Assembly (NCBI GenBank): GCA_030609775.1
Contig: JAUWTD010000007.1
Coordinates: 1 to 37,340 of the forward strand
Reading direction: 5' to 3'
Source: Candidatus Altarchaeota archaeon
GTDB lineage: Archaea; Altiarchaeota; Altiarchaeia; IMC4; QMZM01
Length of the DNA stretch: 37,340 nt
The notes below the pieces were generated by a model, which saw only the letters and a program-made list of their open reading frames with translations, was not told where the DNA came from and did no database searches. The translations under genes were made by a program, and so were the position numbers. Of the stretch, positions 24,213-32,048 are shown piece after piece. Positions within the stretch are counted from its first letter, which is position 1. Each line of letters opens with the position of its first letter.

Positions 24213-24866
24213 TCAACAGATGATGTGTCTCCATAATTCATCCTTGCCATGGAGACCTTCAAGCTTTACTTCCTCATTAATGAGCAAGGTAGGGGTTAGA
24301 GTTATATTATACTGCTTTTTTATTATATCGATGGTTGTTATGTTAAGGTCGACTGGCAGAGGAATCAACATCAGATTCGGCCCACAGGACTCCTTAACCT
24401 CCTGCAGGACCTTGCTTTGAACATGTTCAGGCATTGTGGTATTATAGTGGGAGTAGAAGTACACAAGATTTGTGTAATTCGCCTTACAGGTCCTTTTTAA
24501 TTCTATGCTGTTAAACCAAAACTGCAGCTTCAATAGGATATACCGTCTTTTATCAGTTACAAGAGACGGAGCTAGCTTATTTATCTTCTCATACCGTTCT
24601 ATGCGCACCCCTTCACTATAGACCTTCTCTGAAAACACTAGATTCTCTTGTATTGCAGGTTCACAGAAGTTAGATGAATTCCTAAATACCTGATAATATA
24701 GAGCCTGCAATCTAGCATCATTTGAACTTATCTCCATTCCCTTATACTCTGCCCGAATTTCCTCTACCCTCCCGTTATCAATCCAGAAACCAACCAACAT
24801 TCCAAGTACGAAGATAACAAGAGTCAATACAAACGCCTTCCAGAATACATCAGACTGAACTACCAT
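24213..24866 (-). CDS. Membrane-anchored thioredoxin-like protein without CxxC
   Basis: 217 residues. An N-terminal span (about 9-27, AFVLTLVIFVLGMLVGF) anchors an external domain. The C-terminal third looks thioredoxin-like: a strand NLVYFYSHY, a helix, then LMLIPLPVDLN, and the cis-proline loop TPTLLINEEVKLEG. The usual CxxC after the first strand is missing (YNTTMPEH instead). Six NxS/T sites (NSS, NYT, NTT, NIT twice, and NLT-type neighbours) suggest N-glycosylation outside the cell. It overlaps the glycosyltransferase gene by 7 bases. Function unknown; a non-catalytic adaptor is plausible. Confidence 0.65.
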   Translation of the reverse strand: MVVQSDVFWKAFVLTLVIFVLGMLVGFWIDNGRVEEIRAEYKGMEISSNDARLQALYYQVFRNSSNFCEPAIQENLVFSEKVYSEGVRIERYEKINKLAPSLVTDKRRYILLKLQFWFNSIELKRTCKANYTNLVYFYSHYNTTMPEHVQSKVLQEVKESCGPNLMLIPLPVDLNITTIDIIKKQYNITLTPTLLINEEVKLEGLHGKDELWRHIIC

Positions 24867-26080
24867 TTTTGTTTTTTATAAACCAAGAGCCTCCAGAAAG
24901 ACTGGGCAAGCAATATCGGAAACATGAAAAGATACACAGATAGATATATTAGCATCTCAAAGAAGGTTCTTATGTTAAGTATCTTTTTATCCATCGCTCT
25001 TAAGCCAACCACAAGATAAACCAAGGATAAAAAAAACACAGTGAACCCGAGAACTGTGAAAACATTAGGATACAGGTTTATGGAAAAAGATTTGAAAGGA
25101 TTCATGCCCACCATCTGGGCATAATGCAAAAATTCTATGAGGTTGGACGCCCTGAGGGTTATAAGATAAAGAAACAAACCTAAACCAATGAGGCTTATGA
25201 AAATCGACAAAGAAAAGTAGGGTATAATGAACATACCAAATATGCCGTGCCTTCTCTTAAAACATGCACTCTTGTATGCGTTCGCTGTCTGGATGCCGCC
25301 GATATCCCACCTGAGGCGCTGACTCCACCACTTCCGAAGAGATGAAGGCACGGTTGTGTAGACTCTAGCAGGTAAAACCATCCGTATCCGGTAGCCTTCC
25401 TTTTGCAGCCTCCATGCAATCTCAATATCCTCGGTTAAAACACTTCCATCAAAGCCGCCCACCCCCTCAAGAACCTCCTTACGATATAAACTCAGAGGCC
25501 CGGGCGTTACGTATACACTATTCAGATAATCAAGAAGCTTACGATTCCATGCGATAAGGAGATACTCCATCTCCTGAAGATTCTCCAAAAAACCTTTAGG
25601 ATTTTTCACAAAAATTGATGAAGTAACCGCCGCAACCCGTGAATCATCGAAATAGGGTGCCATCTTCAATAAGGCATCCTTCATTGGATAAGAATCAGCA
25701 TCAATGCAGCCTACAATGTCGCCTTTGGCCAGTTTCACCCCCCGGTTGAGGGCCGCGGCCTTGCCTGAATTATCCTGCGAAACCACCAAAACACCCTCAG
25801 CTCTTGCCTTCTCGACGGTCTTATCAGTAGAACCATCATCCACCACAATGAGTTCAAATAAGTCTTCGGGATAAGATAGTCTCTTAACTGCGTGAATCGT
25901 TTCGGTTATATGGTCCTCCTCGTTATATGCCGGAATAATTATAGTTAAAGAGGGAAGATGCGTCATCTGAACATCATCAAACATCTGCTTGCGATTCTTT
26001 AGGAAGAGTATCATAAACAAAGAGACCATATACAATGAAATAAAGGTAAACCCAAGAAACATGTAATCGATGATATACAT
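24860..26080 (-). CDS. Membrane family-2 glycosyltransferase (processive type)
   Basis: 406 residues. One N-terminal span (about 8-28), then a GT-A domain: PAYNEEDHI, DDGSTD (81-86), DAD (127-129), the catalytic TED (216-218) and QRLRW (254-258). Several C-terminal spans follow (about 275-400). The D, DxD, TED, Q[QR]xRW set is that of cellulose/hyaluronan/chitin-type processive synthases, so it may make and export a polysaccharide or lipid-linked glycan. Its neighbour is an external protein with glycosylation sites. The gene starts at the ATG at 26080 and diverges from the dolichol-kinase-like gene. Confidence 0.9.
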   Translation of the reverse strand: MYIIDYMFLGFTFISLYMVSLFMILFLKNRKQMFDDVQMTHLPSLTIIIPAYNEEDHITETIHAVKRLSYPEDLFELIVVDDGSTDKTVEKARAEGVLVVSQDNSGKAAALNRGVKLAKGDIVGCIDADSYPMKDALLKMAPYFDDSRVAAVTSSIFVKNPKGFLENLQEMEYLLIAWNRKLLDYLNSVYVTPGPLSLYRKEVLEGVGGFDGSVLTEDIEIAWRLQKEGYRIRMVLPARVYTTVPSSLRKWWSQRLRWDIGGIQTANAYKSACFKRRHGIFGMFIIPYFSLSIFISLIGLGLFLYLITLRASNLIEFLHYAQMVGMNPFKSFSINLYPNVFTVLGFTVFFLSLVYLVVGLRAMDKKILNIRTFFEMLIYLSVYLFMFPILLAQSFWRLLVYKKQKW

Positions 26081-26149
26081 TTTAAAATATGTCTACATGA
26101 TAAATATTAATTCATAAAAAGTTTCGCCTATGCTGTAATGATATCAAAA

Positions 26150-26182
26150 TAATATATGAATAATATATGAATAATATATGAA
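26150..26182 (+). repeat. Three perfect 11-base tandem repeats
   Basis: Unit TAATATATGAA, three exact copies, in the divergent gap between the glycosyltransferase and dolichol-kinase-like genes. Each unit contains a TATA-like core, and the period equals one helix turn, so they may act as tandem box A or operator sites. Confidence 0.75.
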
Positions 26183-26198
26183 TACATCCATATAACTA

Positions 26199-26256
26199 TT
26201 AGGTCAGCCCTCGTTCTCTCACACTTGAGAGATGAGAGAAGGCATATTCTGACTAA
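26199..26256 (+). promoter_or_regulatory. Hairpin in the leader of the dolichol-kinase-like gene
   Basis: Nested arms: TTAGGTCAG with CTGACTAA (one bulge), GCC with GGC, and TTCTCTCA (26214-26221) with TGAGAGAA (26233-26240, perfect). It ends 30 bases before the ATG and directly downstream of the TATA-like repeats, so it is probably transcribed. Confidence 0.5.
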
Positions 26257-26286
26257 AAATATAGTGGGAGGAAGAAAAGGAAAGAA

Positions 26287-26892
26287 ATGTTTAATGACAG
26301 GATATTTATTCTGGAGACGAAAAGACAACTAGTGCATTTATGCCTTGGGTTAGGCATAAGCTTTATGTTATACTATCTGATGCCGCTTGTAGGATATGCT
26401 GTCTTGATTCCATTGATTATAGCATTGGTTCTGTTATATGCTGTACCTAGAAAATGGTCAGATATAAAGATAACAAACCATTTCCTCCTACATTTTGAAA
26501 GAGACAAAGATAAACACACCTTCCCCTTCAAAGGACCGATATATTATGGTTTGGGAATAATACCCCCCATACTTTTCCTGCCTCTGGAATACGCCTGCGC
26601 AGTAATCGCCGTCCTCAGTGTGGGGGATTCTGTGTCAACATTGTTAGGTAAATTCTTTGGCCGGATAAGGATAGGGGAAAAAAGCCTGGAAGGCTTCCTT
26701 GCATTCTTCATATTCGGCTCACTTTCAGTGCTATTATTCGTGCAAAACTATCCTCTTGCATTAGTCTTTGGTTTCGTCGGAGCCATCCTTGAATTCAACG
26801 CAATAATAGACGACAACCTCCTGATTCCAGGAGGACTCACCGTCTTATACTATATCATAAACATAACCACACCAAATCTAGTAATTGTATAA
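26287..26892 (+). CDS. Dolichol kinase / phosphatidate cytidylyltransferase-like membrane enzyme
   Basis: 201 residues with about six membrane spans. The start KRQLVHLCLGLGI matches the RK[LI]xHxxxG motif of the CDP-DG synthase/dolichol kinase superfamily. The core GDSVSTLLGKFFGRIRI followed by KSLEGFLAFF matches GDxxAxxxGxxxGkxxixxxKTxEGxxA. It therefore uses a nucleotide (CTP or ATP) on a lipid alcohol, a step in polyprenol or phospholipid metabolism. Substrate cannot be decided. GGGAGGAAG precedes the ATG, about 12 bases away. Its neighbour gene is a glycosyltransferase, which would fit a dolichyl-phosphate supply role (inference). Confidence 0.85.
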   Translation: MFNDRIFILETKRQLVHLCLGLGISFMLYYLMPLVGYAVLIPLIIALVLLYAVPRKWSDIKITNHFLLHFERDKDKHTFPFKGPIYYGLGIIPPILFLPLEYACAVIAVLSVGDSVSTLLGKFFGRIRIGEKSLEGFLAFFIFGSLSVLLFVQNYPLALVFGFVGAILEFNAIIDDNLLIPGGLTVLYYIINITTPNLVIV

Positions 26893-26935
26893 TAAATTCA
26901 TGAAAACATAAAATAAGTAATATATAGGTACAATA

Positions 26936-27010
26936 GGGCCTGTAGCCTAGCCTGGATAGGGCACCGGACTTCTAATCCGGAGATCATGGGTTCGAATCCC
27001 ATCAGGTCCG
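26936..27010 (+). tRNA. tRNA-Arg (UCU)
   Basis: A full cloverleaf without intron. Acceptor GGGCCTG (26936-26942) pairs with CAGGTCC (27003-27009), with one G-U. Anticodon stem CCGGA/TCCGG with loop CTTCTAA gives anticodon TCT at 26971-26973. T arm ATGGG-TTCGAAT-CCCAT. The discriminator is G27010 and CCA is not encoded. Nine T residues (27016-27024) follow as a likely terminator. Confidence 0.95.
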
Positions 27011-27015
27011 TATGA

Positions 27016-27024
27016 TTTTTTTTT
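27016..27024 (+). terminator. T-tract terminator after tRNA-Arg
   Basis: Nine consecutive T residues six bases past the tRNA, the usual archaeal termination signal. Confidence 0.6.
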
Positions 27025-27063
27025 CTGCTAAATAGGGTTTTGATGTATCCGGATTCATGTAAG

Positions 27064-27075
27064 TTAGGCACTACA
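27064..27075 (+). repeat. Dispersed word TTAGGCACTACA, copy 2
   Basis: An exact match to the word at 17674, located between the tRNA and the 81-residue protein gene. Confidence 0.7.
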
Positions 27076-27171
27076 CCAAGATAAATGCGTGTAACCCCTT
27101 AAAAAAAACGAAAAATATTTTAACCCGAAACAACAAAAGATAAGTATAAATAAAACTATTTTATAGATAAA

Positions 27172-27417
27172 ATGGAAGAGATAGATAAAGAGAGGATAGG
27201 TATACGAATAGATGTACTATACGACATCATCAATGACCTGAACAATGATGAAGAACTGCAGAAACTATTTGGCATCCCTGTTTCTAAGTCGCTTTTTGCA
27301 ATCGCAGAAGAAAACGACTTCCGGATCGAAGAGGGAGGCGCAATCGACCTACACGAGGATGACGCCGACAGATTCCTGCAGATCCTTGACAGGATCATAA
27401 AGGACAACACAGTCTAA
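27172..27417 (+). CDS. Small acidic hypothetical protein, 81 aa
   Basis: I do not recognise this protein. It is soluble, acidic and probably mostly helical, with IRIDVLYDIINDLNNDEEL, then FGIPVSKSLFAIAEENDFRI, and a final helix DADRFLQILDRIIK. A TATA-like stretch (GTATAAATAAA) lies about 30 bases upstream of the ATG, so the gene has its own promoter and a very short leader. The DUF167 gene follows after six bases, which suggests co-transcription. Confidence 0.7.
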   Translation: MEEIDKERIGIRIDVLYDIINDLNNDEELQKLFGIPVSKSLFAIAEENDFRIEEGGAIDLHEDDADRFLQILDRIIKDNTV

Positions 27418-27423
27418 AAAAAA

Positions 27424-27723
27424 ATGCCTAAATGCATCCGTCCATGCAAAGAAGGCACATTAATAGATATCTATGTTACACCAGGATCAAAGAAAGAAAA
27501 CATCACATATGATAATCTAACAGGCAGAATCAAAGTCAGGATACATGAACCTGCACGGAAAGGAAAAGCAAATAATTCCATTAGTAAAACATTCAAAGAC
27601 ATCATGGGAGAATGCATAATCATATCAGGAAACCGATCTAAGAAAAAAACAATACTTGTAACGGGAAAATCCCCCGACGATGTCAAAGAAATGCTTAAAG
27701 AACAAGGTGTTTTTATTGGTTGA
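27424..27723 (+). CDS. DUF167 (UPF0235) protein
   Basis: A 99-residue protein with the DUF167 pattern: IDIYVTPGSKKENI (family: VxPxAkkxxI), GRIKVRIHEPARKGKANNS (family: KVrvxApPveGkANxaL), ISGNRSKKKTILVTG (family: GxxSRxKxvxI). Function unknown; a small alpha/beta protein found across all domains. In this copy the second proline is lost from the usual APP (EPA). Follows the 81-residue gene by six bases. Confidence 0.88.
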   Translation: MPKCIRPCKEGTLIDIYVTPGSKKENITYDNLTGRIKVRIHEPARKGKANNSISKTFKDIMGECIIISGNRSKKKTILVTGKSPDDVKEMLKEQGVFIG

Positions 27724-27760
27724 ATCTATAATGATAAGAATAATAAACATATTAAACATA

Positions 27761-27901
27761 TAATTCGGATTATATCAAAAAAAAATCATTACGCCAAATT
27801 AATTTAGGAGGGCGTCACCAATCATGATAACCGAGTAGATTCCAATCAAGGATTAGATAGAACCTAAAGTTTCTTTTTGGTAAAAGATATAATCTGAATT
27901 A
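27761..27901. repeat. Long-range inverted repeat upstream of dnaG
   Basis: Arms TAATTCGGATTATATC (27761-27776) and GATATAATCTGAATTA (27886-27901) pair at 15 of 16 positions and enclose 109 bases. The right arm contains a GATATAAT box about 26 bases before a likely start site for dnaG. Inside, ACGCC and GGCGT form a second small pair. Confidence 0.6.
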
Positions 27902-27923
27902 ATAGTGTTTATATTTGTTTTAT

Positions 27924-27931
27924 GAGGTGAT
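27924..27931 (+). promoter_or_regulatory. Strong Shine-Dalgarno of dnaG
   Basis: GAGGTGAT, a near-perfect match to the 16S tail, four bases before the ATG at 27936. Confidence 0.8.
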
Positions 27932-27935
27932 TTAA

Positions 27936-29102
27936 ATGGCAAAAGCGCCAGCAGACACTATAAAATACAACATTTATGCAGATATCATAATTGATGGAGT
28001 AGTTGAAAAACCAGACGTCGTCGGAGCAATCTTCGGACAATCCGAAGGACTGCTTGGAGAAGACTTAGAGTTAAGAGAATTACAGAAAACAGGTAGAATA
28101 GGGCGAATAGAAGTTGACATAAAAACAAATGTCGGCAAATCCAGTGGATCAGTAACAGTACCCTCAAGCCTTGACATGATCGAGACCTCAATTATTGCAG
28201 CAGCAATAGAGACCGTTGACCGGGTAGGACCCTGCAACGCAAAGATTAATGTTAAGGATATTGAAGATGCACGGTCATCGAAGAGAAAACAGATCATAGA
28301 CCGGGCAAAGATACTTCTAAAGAAACTGGTTGAGGAAGAAATTCCAGAGAGCGACCAACTCACAGAGGAAGTGAAGAAATCAGTCCAATTAAGTGAAATC
28401 ACAGACTATAACGGCTTACCGGCTGGTCCGGGGATAGATGTGGCAGAAAGTGTGATCCTGGTAGAGGGAAGAGCAGATGTTTTGTCACTGCTTAAATGCG
28501 GCATAAAAAATGTCGTCGCAGTTGGAGGGACAAACATACCAAAACAAGTGATAGACCTATGCAAACAGAAAACCACCATCACATTCTTAGATGGGGATAG
28601 AGGAGGAGACATCATCCTAAAAGAGTTGACCCAGGTATCCGATGTCGACTTCGTTGCAAGAGCACCGAAAGGCAAAGAGGTAGAGGAATTAGGCAAAAAA
28701 GAGATAATAATGGCCCTACGCCGAAAGATCCCTCTAAGTCAAGTCAGAGGATACGAAGACAAGAAAGAAGGCTCCAGGGAATACGTGGAAAAAAAAGAAC
28801 AGCCCAAACCAGAGATTAAAGGAGAAGACAACAAAAAGCTTTTGGATCTTCTAAAAGCAGTGAAAGGCAAACTCACCGCAAGGCTCTACGACAAAAACCT
28901 TGAGATGATAACAGAGATCGAAATCAAAGACTTAGTAGACAGCCTAAAAGACGTCCAACCCTATTGCATTGTCTTTGATGGAATAGTGACACAGAGACTG
29001 GTTGATTCCGCTGTAGAAAGCAGAGTAGAGTATGTTGTGGGGGTTAATAAATCCACGATCTCAAACACGAAAAAGGTGAAGATTCTAACCGAAAAAAACT
29101 AG
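27936..29102 (+). CDS. dnaG: DnaG-type primase (archaeal)
   Basis: 388 residues. The archaeal N-terminal region (YNIYADIIIDGVVEKPDVVGAIFGQSEGLLG) precedes a TOPRIM domain with Glu177 in VEGRADVLSL, GGTN, and DGDRGGD (219-225). FVARAPKGKEVEEL follows. Archaeal DnaG makes short primers in vitro and is also a core partner of the exosome for RNA tailing and decay; which role dominates here is open. Length is close to the usual 400. It has its own promoter and strong Shine-Dalgarno and ends at a T-rich terminator before the Lon-like gene. Confidence 0.96.
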   Translation: MAKAPADTIKYNIYADIIIDGVVEKPDVVGAIFGQSEGLLGEDLELRELQKTGRIGRIEVDIKTNVGKSSGSVTVPSSLDMIETSIIAAAIETVDRVGPCNAKINVKDIEDARSSKRKQIIDRAKILLKKLVEEEIPESDQLTEEVKKSVQLSEITDYNGLPAGPGIDVAESVILVEGRADVLSLLKCGIKNVVAVGGTNIPKQVIDLCKQKTTITFLDGDRGGDIILKELTQVSDVDFVARAPKGKEVEELGKKEIIMALRRKIPLSQVRGYEDKKEGSREYVEKKEQPKPEIKGEDNKKLLDLLKAVKGKLTARLYDKNLEMITEIEIKDLVDSLKDVQPYCIVFDGIVTQRLVDSAVESRVEYVVGVNKSTISNTKKVKILTEKN

Positions 29103-29140
29103 TTTCGCCTTTTTTTCTTTTTCTTATTTCTTCTTATTTT
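29103..29140 (+). terminator. T-rich terminator after dnaG
   Basis: Several T runs (seven, five and four) interrupted by single C or A, starting at the dnaG stop codon, in the form typical of archaeal termination. Confidence 0.6.
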
Positions 29141-29154
29141 ACATTATATTTAAT

Positions 29155-30639
29155 ATGGCTTCTCCAGTGGACGGAATACATTTAGGAGATATAGAGTCCA
29201 CAAAAGATGTTAAGATACCAAAAGAGCCAATAGATAGGATTATCGGACAAGACCACGCCATAAACAAGGTAAAGAGCGCAATAAAACAGCGCAGAAATCT
29301 TCTTCTCGTCGGCCCGCCAGGCATCGGAAAAAGTATGGTGGCCCAGGCCCTTGCGTTAAATATGTCTAAACCCACACAAGAAATACGCGTCCTGCATAAT
29401 CCAGAGAACCCAGAAAAACCTATTCTTGAGATGATAAACAAGGAAGAACTCAACAAAGAACTGAAAACCCACTCCATACGCGGTTTTATTGTTTCAGTAA
29501 GAGAGGTTCCGTCATTCGTTGCAGAACAATTAGGGTGCAGATGCATCAGTTGCGGAGAAATTAGTGACATCAGTGAAGACATATGCCTAAAATGCGGCAC
29601 AAACAAATACAGCAAGGTTTCATGGGGTAAAAGAAACACGCCGTTTGGTGACATAATAACTGAGATTTTTGAGATAGGCACAATAAGACCCCAAAGAGAA
29701 GTGAGGACAACAAAAATAGGAAGAGATGGCAGAGAGACAATTGTTGTATACCAGTACGTAGGGGAAGGACAGATACGTGTCATGGATCAATCAGATTTTG
29801 GAGACATTAAAGAAACAGAAGATAAAAAACAGATGAAGATTATTATTCCAATAGATAGATTTCCTTTCGTGCATGCAACAGGCGCATCTGAAACAGAGCT
29901 TCTAGGGGATGTGAGACATGATCCATACGGTAGTCACCCAGAGATAGGGACCCCTGCATATAAACGGGTTATTCCCGGAGCAATACATGAAGCACATGAG
30001 GGGGTTTTATTCATTGACGAACTCCCTCACATGGAGTACCTGCAAAGCTACATACTTACTGCGATGCAGGAAAAAAAGTTTTCAATCACCGGCAGAAACC
30101 CGCATTCAGCAGGCGCGTCTGTTAAAGTGAACGACGTCCCTTGCGATTTCATTTTTGTAGGAGCATGCAATATAGAAGACATCGGAAAAATCCTGCCTCC
30201 ATTGAGATCAAGGATCCTTGGTAACGGATATGAGATTCTTCTTGAAACAGATATGGAAGATAATGAAAAAAATAGATGCAGACTCCTTCAATTTATTGCC
30301 CAAGAAATAGAAAGAGACGGCAGGATACCTCATGCAAGCAGGGAGGGTGCAGGCATGATTATTAAGGAGGCTATGAGAAGAGCCTTTGACTTGGATGGGA
30401 AAAGAAACCGCCTCACCCTAAGATTAAGGGATCTTGGAGGAGTACTCAGGCTTGCAGGAGATTTAGCGATTATTGATGCGTCTGAATTAATAGAAGCAGA
30501 CCACGTGAAGAACAGCATTAAAGACTCCAAACCAATAGAACATCAAATAAGGGAGAGATATGGTTCCATGTGGGAGGGCGCCCAAAGAGATCGGAGTGTT
30601 CAATTCAAGCAGAATAAGGGAGATAAAGGATACCTATAA
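29155..30639 (+). CDS. Lon-related AAA+ ATPase with zinc-ribbon insert, no protease domain
   Basis: 494 residues closest to the ATPase part of archaeal LonB. IPKEPIDRIIGQDHA starts the module. Walker A is GPPGIGKS (53-60), a Cys cluster CRCISC (128-133) with CLKC (144-147) makes a probable zinc ribbon, then LLGDVRHDPYGSHPEIGTP, Walker B FIDE (286-289), and PLRSRI (arginine finger region). The protein stops at the end of the AAA+ helical lid, where LonB continues into the Ser-Lys protease domain. No membrane span is present in the insert. It may act as an unfoldase or remodeller; a partner is unknown. It is followed by the four-copy 28-base array. Confidence 0.85.
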   Translation: MASPVDGIHLGDIESTKDVKIPKEPIDRIIGQDHAINKVKSAIKQRRNLLLVGPPGIGKSMVAQALALNMSKPTQEIRVLHNPENPEKPILEMINKEELNKELKTHSIRGFIVSVREVPSFVAEQLGCRCISCGEISDISEDICLKCGTNKYSKVSWGKRNTPFGDIITEIFEIGTIRPQREVRTTKIGRDGRETIVVYQYVGEGQIRVMDQSDFGDIKETEDKKQMKIIIPIDRFPFVHATGASETELLGDVRHDPYGSHPEIGTPAYKRVIPGAIHEAHEGVLFIDELPHMEYLQSYILTAMQEKKFSITGRNPHSAGASVKVNDVPCDFIFVGACNIEDIGKILPPLRSRILGNGYEILLETDMEDNEKNRCRLLQFIAQEIERDGRIPHASREGAGMIIKEAMRRAFDLDGKRNRLTLRLRDLGGVLRLAGDLAIIDASELIEADHVKNSIKDSKPIEHQIRERYGSMWEGAQRDRSVQFKQNKGDKGYL

Positions 30640-30656
30640 AAAATAAATAATACTCA

Positions 30657-30664
30657 GGGGGGGG
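30657..30664 (+). repeat. G8 run in an AT-rich gap
   Basis: Eight consecutive G between the Lon-like stop and the 28-base array. It stands out against the AT-rich surroundings; its function is not visible. Confidence 0.6.
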
Positions 30665-30700
30665 TCATTTCCTGTATTTTCTTGGTTGAAGTGGATTACA

Positions 30701-30812
30701 TAAGAACAGTAATTAGGCACTACAACCATAAGAACAGTAATTAGGCACTACAACCATAAGAACAGTAATTAGGCACTACAACCATAAGAACAGTAATTAG
30801 GCACTACAACCA
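30701..30812 (+). repeat. Four perfect 28-base tandem repeats containing TTAGGCACTACA
   Basis: Copies start at 30701, 30729, 30757 and 30785, each starting TAAGAACAG and containing TTAGGCACTACA (first at 30713-30724). A short fifth start (TAAGA) follows. There are no spacers, so this is not a CRISPR array. It lies between two convergent genes (Lon-like and serB). Confidence 0.92.
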
Positions 30813-30823
30813 TAAGATTGCTT

Positions 30824-32029
30824 CTATTTCTGTTCTTTCTGTTTTTGTTGTTTTAATTCCTTTTCAGAGGCACCTAGGCAATACAACAAGCCCTTTAAAT
30901 TATTTTTTGTTATGCTGCCATCTGCGACATTCTTAAGAACATCCTTTGCATTAAAAGCAATGCCAAGACCTGCATTCTCCAACATAATCCGGTCATTTGC
31001 ACCGTCGCCGACAGCAACAATATCCTTTCTTTGCAACCCTTCCTTATCAGCCAACTCCTCCATGATCGCAGCCTTCCTCTCAGAGTCAATTATATCTCCC
31101 TTGAGTTCACCTGTAACCTTCCCGTCTTGAATAACCAGTTCATTCCCGAAGGCATAATCAAAACCCAGCCGCTCCTTTAAAGCATCCGTGAAATACGTAA
31201 ACCCCCCACTTATAAGAGCAACCTTATAACCCATATTCTTCAATGCCGAAATAAGATCCTCAGTTCCAGGAGTTATCCTCAACTCATCAACCATCTCTTT
31301 TAAAACAGATTCAGGGAGACCCTTCAACATAGAAACCCTCTTTTTTAGGGATTCTTCAAAATCTATTTCACCCCGCATACCCTTTGCAGTTAGCTCAGAC
31401 ACCTGAGGCCCAATACCTGCTTTCTTTGCCATCTCATCAAGGATCTCTTCATCAATAATGGTTCCATCCATATCAAAAACAATAAGCATTTTCCTAAACA
31501 CTGAAGCCGATTTAGGCTGAACTATAACATCTATTCCCATCTGTTTACCTGCTTTACCCATAATATTCCTCAATTCATTTAATGCAATGGCTTTAGAGTC
31601 AACAAACAATTCCATTGCAAGAAGATCACCGCGGGCAATCATCTTTATCCTTTCAATGTTTAGGTTTATATTAGATAATGCCATAGATATACTTGCTACA
31701 ATTCCAGGCATATCTTTTCCAAATATTATTATCCTTTGAATATTTCTTTCTCCAGTGTTTTTTCTGCCGTCATACTCAGAAAAAGGGATTAATCTAACAT
31801 CAATAGCCTGTTTTATGGAATAATTATGTAGTTTATTTTGTATGTCCTTAATAGGGGATATTGATTTACTGATGTCTACTAGCATAAACATTGAGAATAA
31901 ACCATGTATGACACTTTGCTCTATGTCAACAATGTTAACATTATCCTTGGCTAATTGTTTCGTGATTCCTGAAACAAGACCTTCCTTATCCTTCCCTAAT
32001 ACTGTAACAACAAACAAATGGTCGTTCAT
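30824..32029 (-). CDS. serB: Phosphoserine phosphatase with two ACT domains
   Basis: 401 residues. Two N-terminal ACT-type ligand-binding domains (about 3-80 with VTVLGKDKEGLVSGI; about 95-172 with IIFGKDMPGIVASI) precede a HAD phosphatase: DMDGT with the nucleophile Asp186, LISGG, and GDGANDR (about 341). It hydrolyses phosphoserine, the last step of serine synthesis, and serine or another amino acid may control it through the ACT pair. The C-terminus ends in a Lys/Gln-rich tail (KELKQQKQKEQK). Length and domain order match two-ACT SerB proteins. It converges on the Lon-like gene. No serA or serC is nearby. Confidence 0.94.
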   Translation of the reverse strand: MNDHLFVVTVLGKDKEGLVSGITKQLAKDNVNIVDIEQSVIHGLFSMFMLVDISKSISPIKDIQNKLHNYSIKQAIDVRLIPFSEYDGRKNTGERNIQRIIIFGKDMPGIVASISMALSNINLNIERIKMIARGDLLAMELFVDSKAIALNELRNIMGKAGKQMGIDVIVQPKSASVFRKMLIVFDMDGTIIDEEILDEMAKKAGIGPQVSELTAKGMRGEIDFEESLKKRVSMLKGLPESVLKEMVDELRITPGTEDLISALKNMGYKVALISGGFTYFTDALKERLGFDYAFGNELVIQDGKVTGELKGDIIDSERKAAIMEELADKEGLQRKDIVAVGDGANDRIMLENAGLGIAFNAKDVLKNVADGSITKNNLKGLLYCLGASEKELKQQKQKEQK

Positions 32030-32048
32030 TCTTAGGAAGAAAAATGAT

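Noticed and set aside
27974-28402. 142-codon minus-strand ORF
   Set aside because: Antisense shadow of the dnaG N-terminal region.
29139-29783. 214-codon minus-strand ORF
   Set aside because: It lies entirely opposite the Lon-like ATPase, whose Walker A and zinc motifs are clear on the plus strand.
30701-30812. CRISPR array
   Set aside because: The 28-base units are directly adjacent with no spacers, and no cas genes are in the window.
30843-30896. Another copy of the dispersed word (AGGCAATACAACA)
   Set aside because: It has mismatches and lies in the coding end of serB, so it is probably chance.
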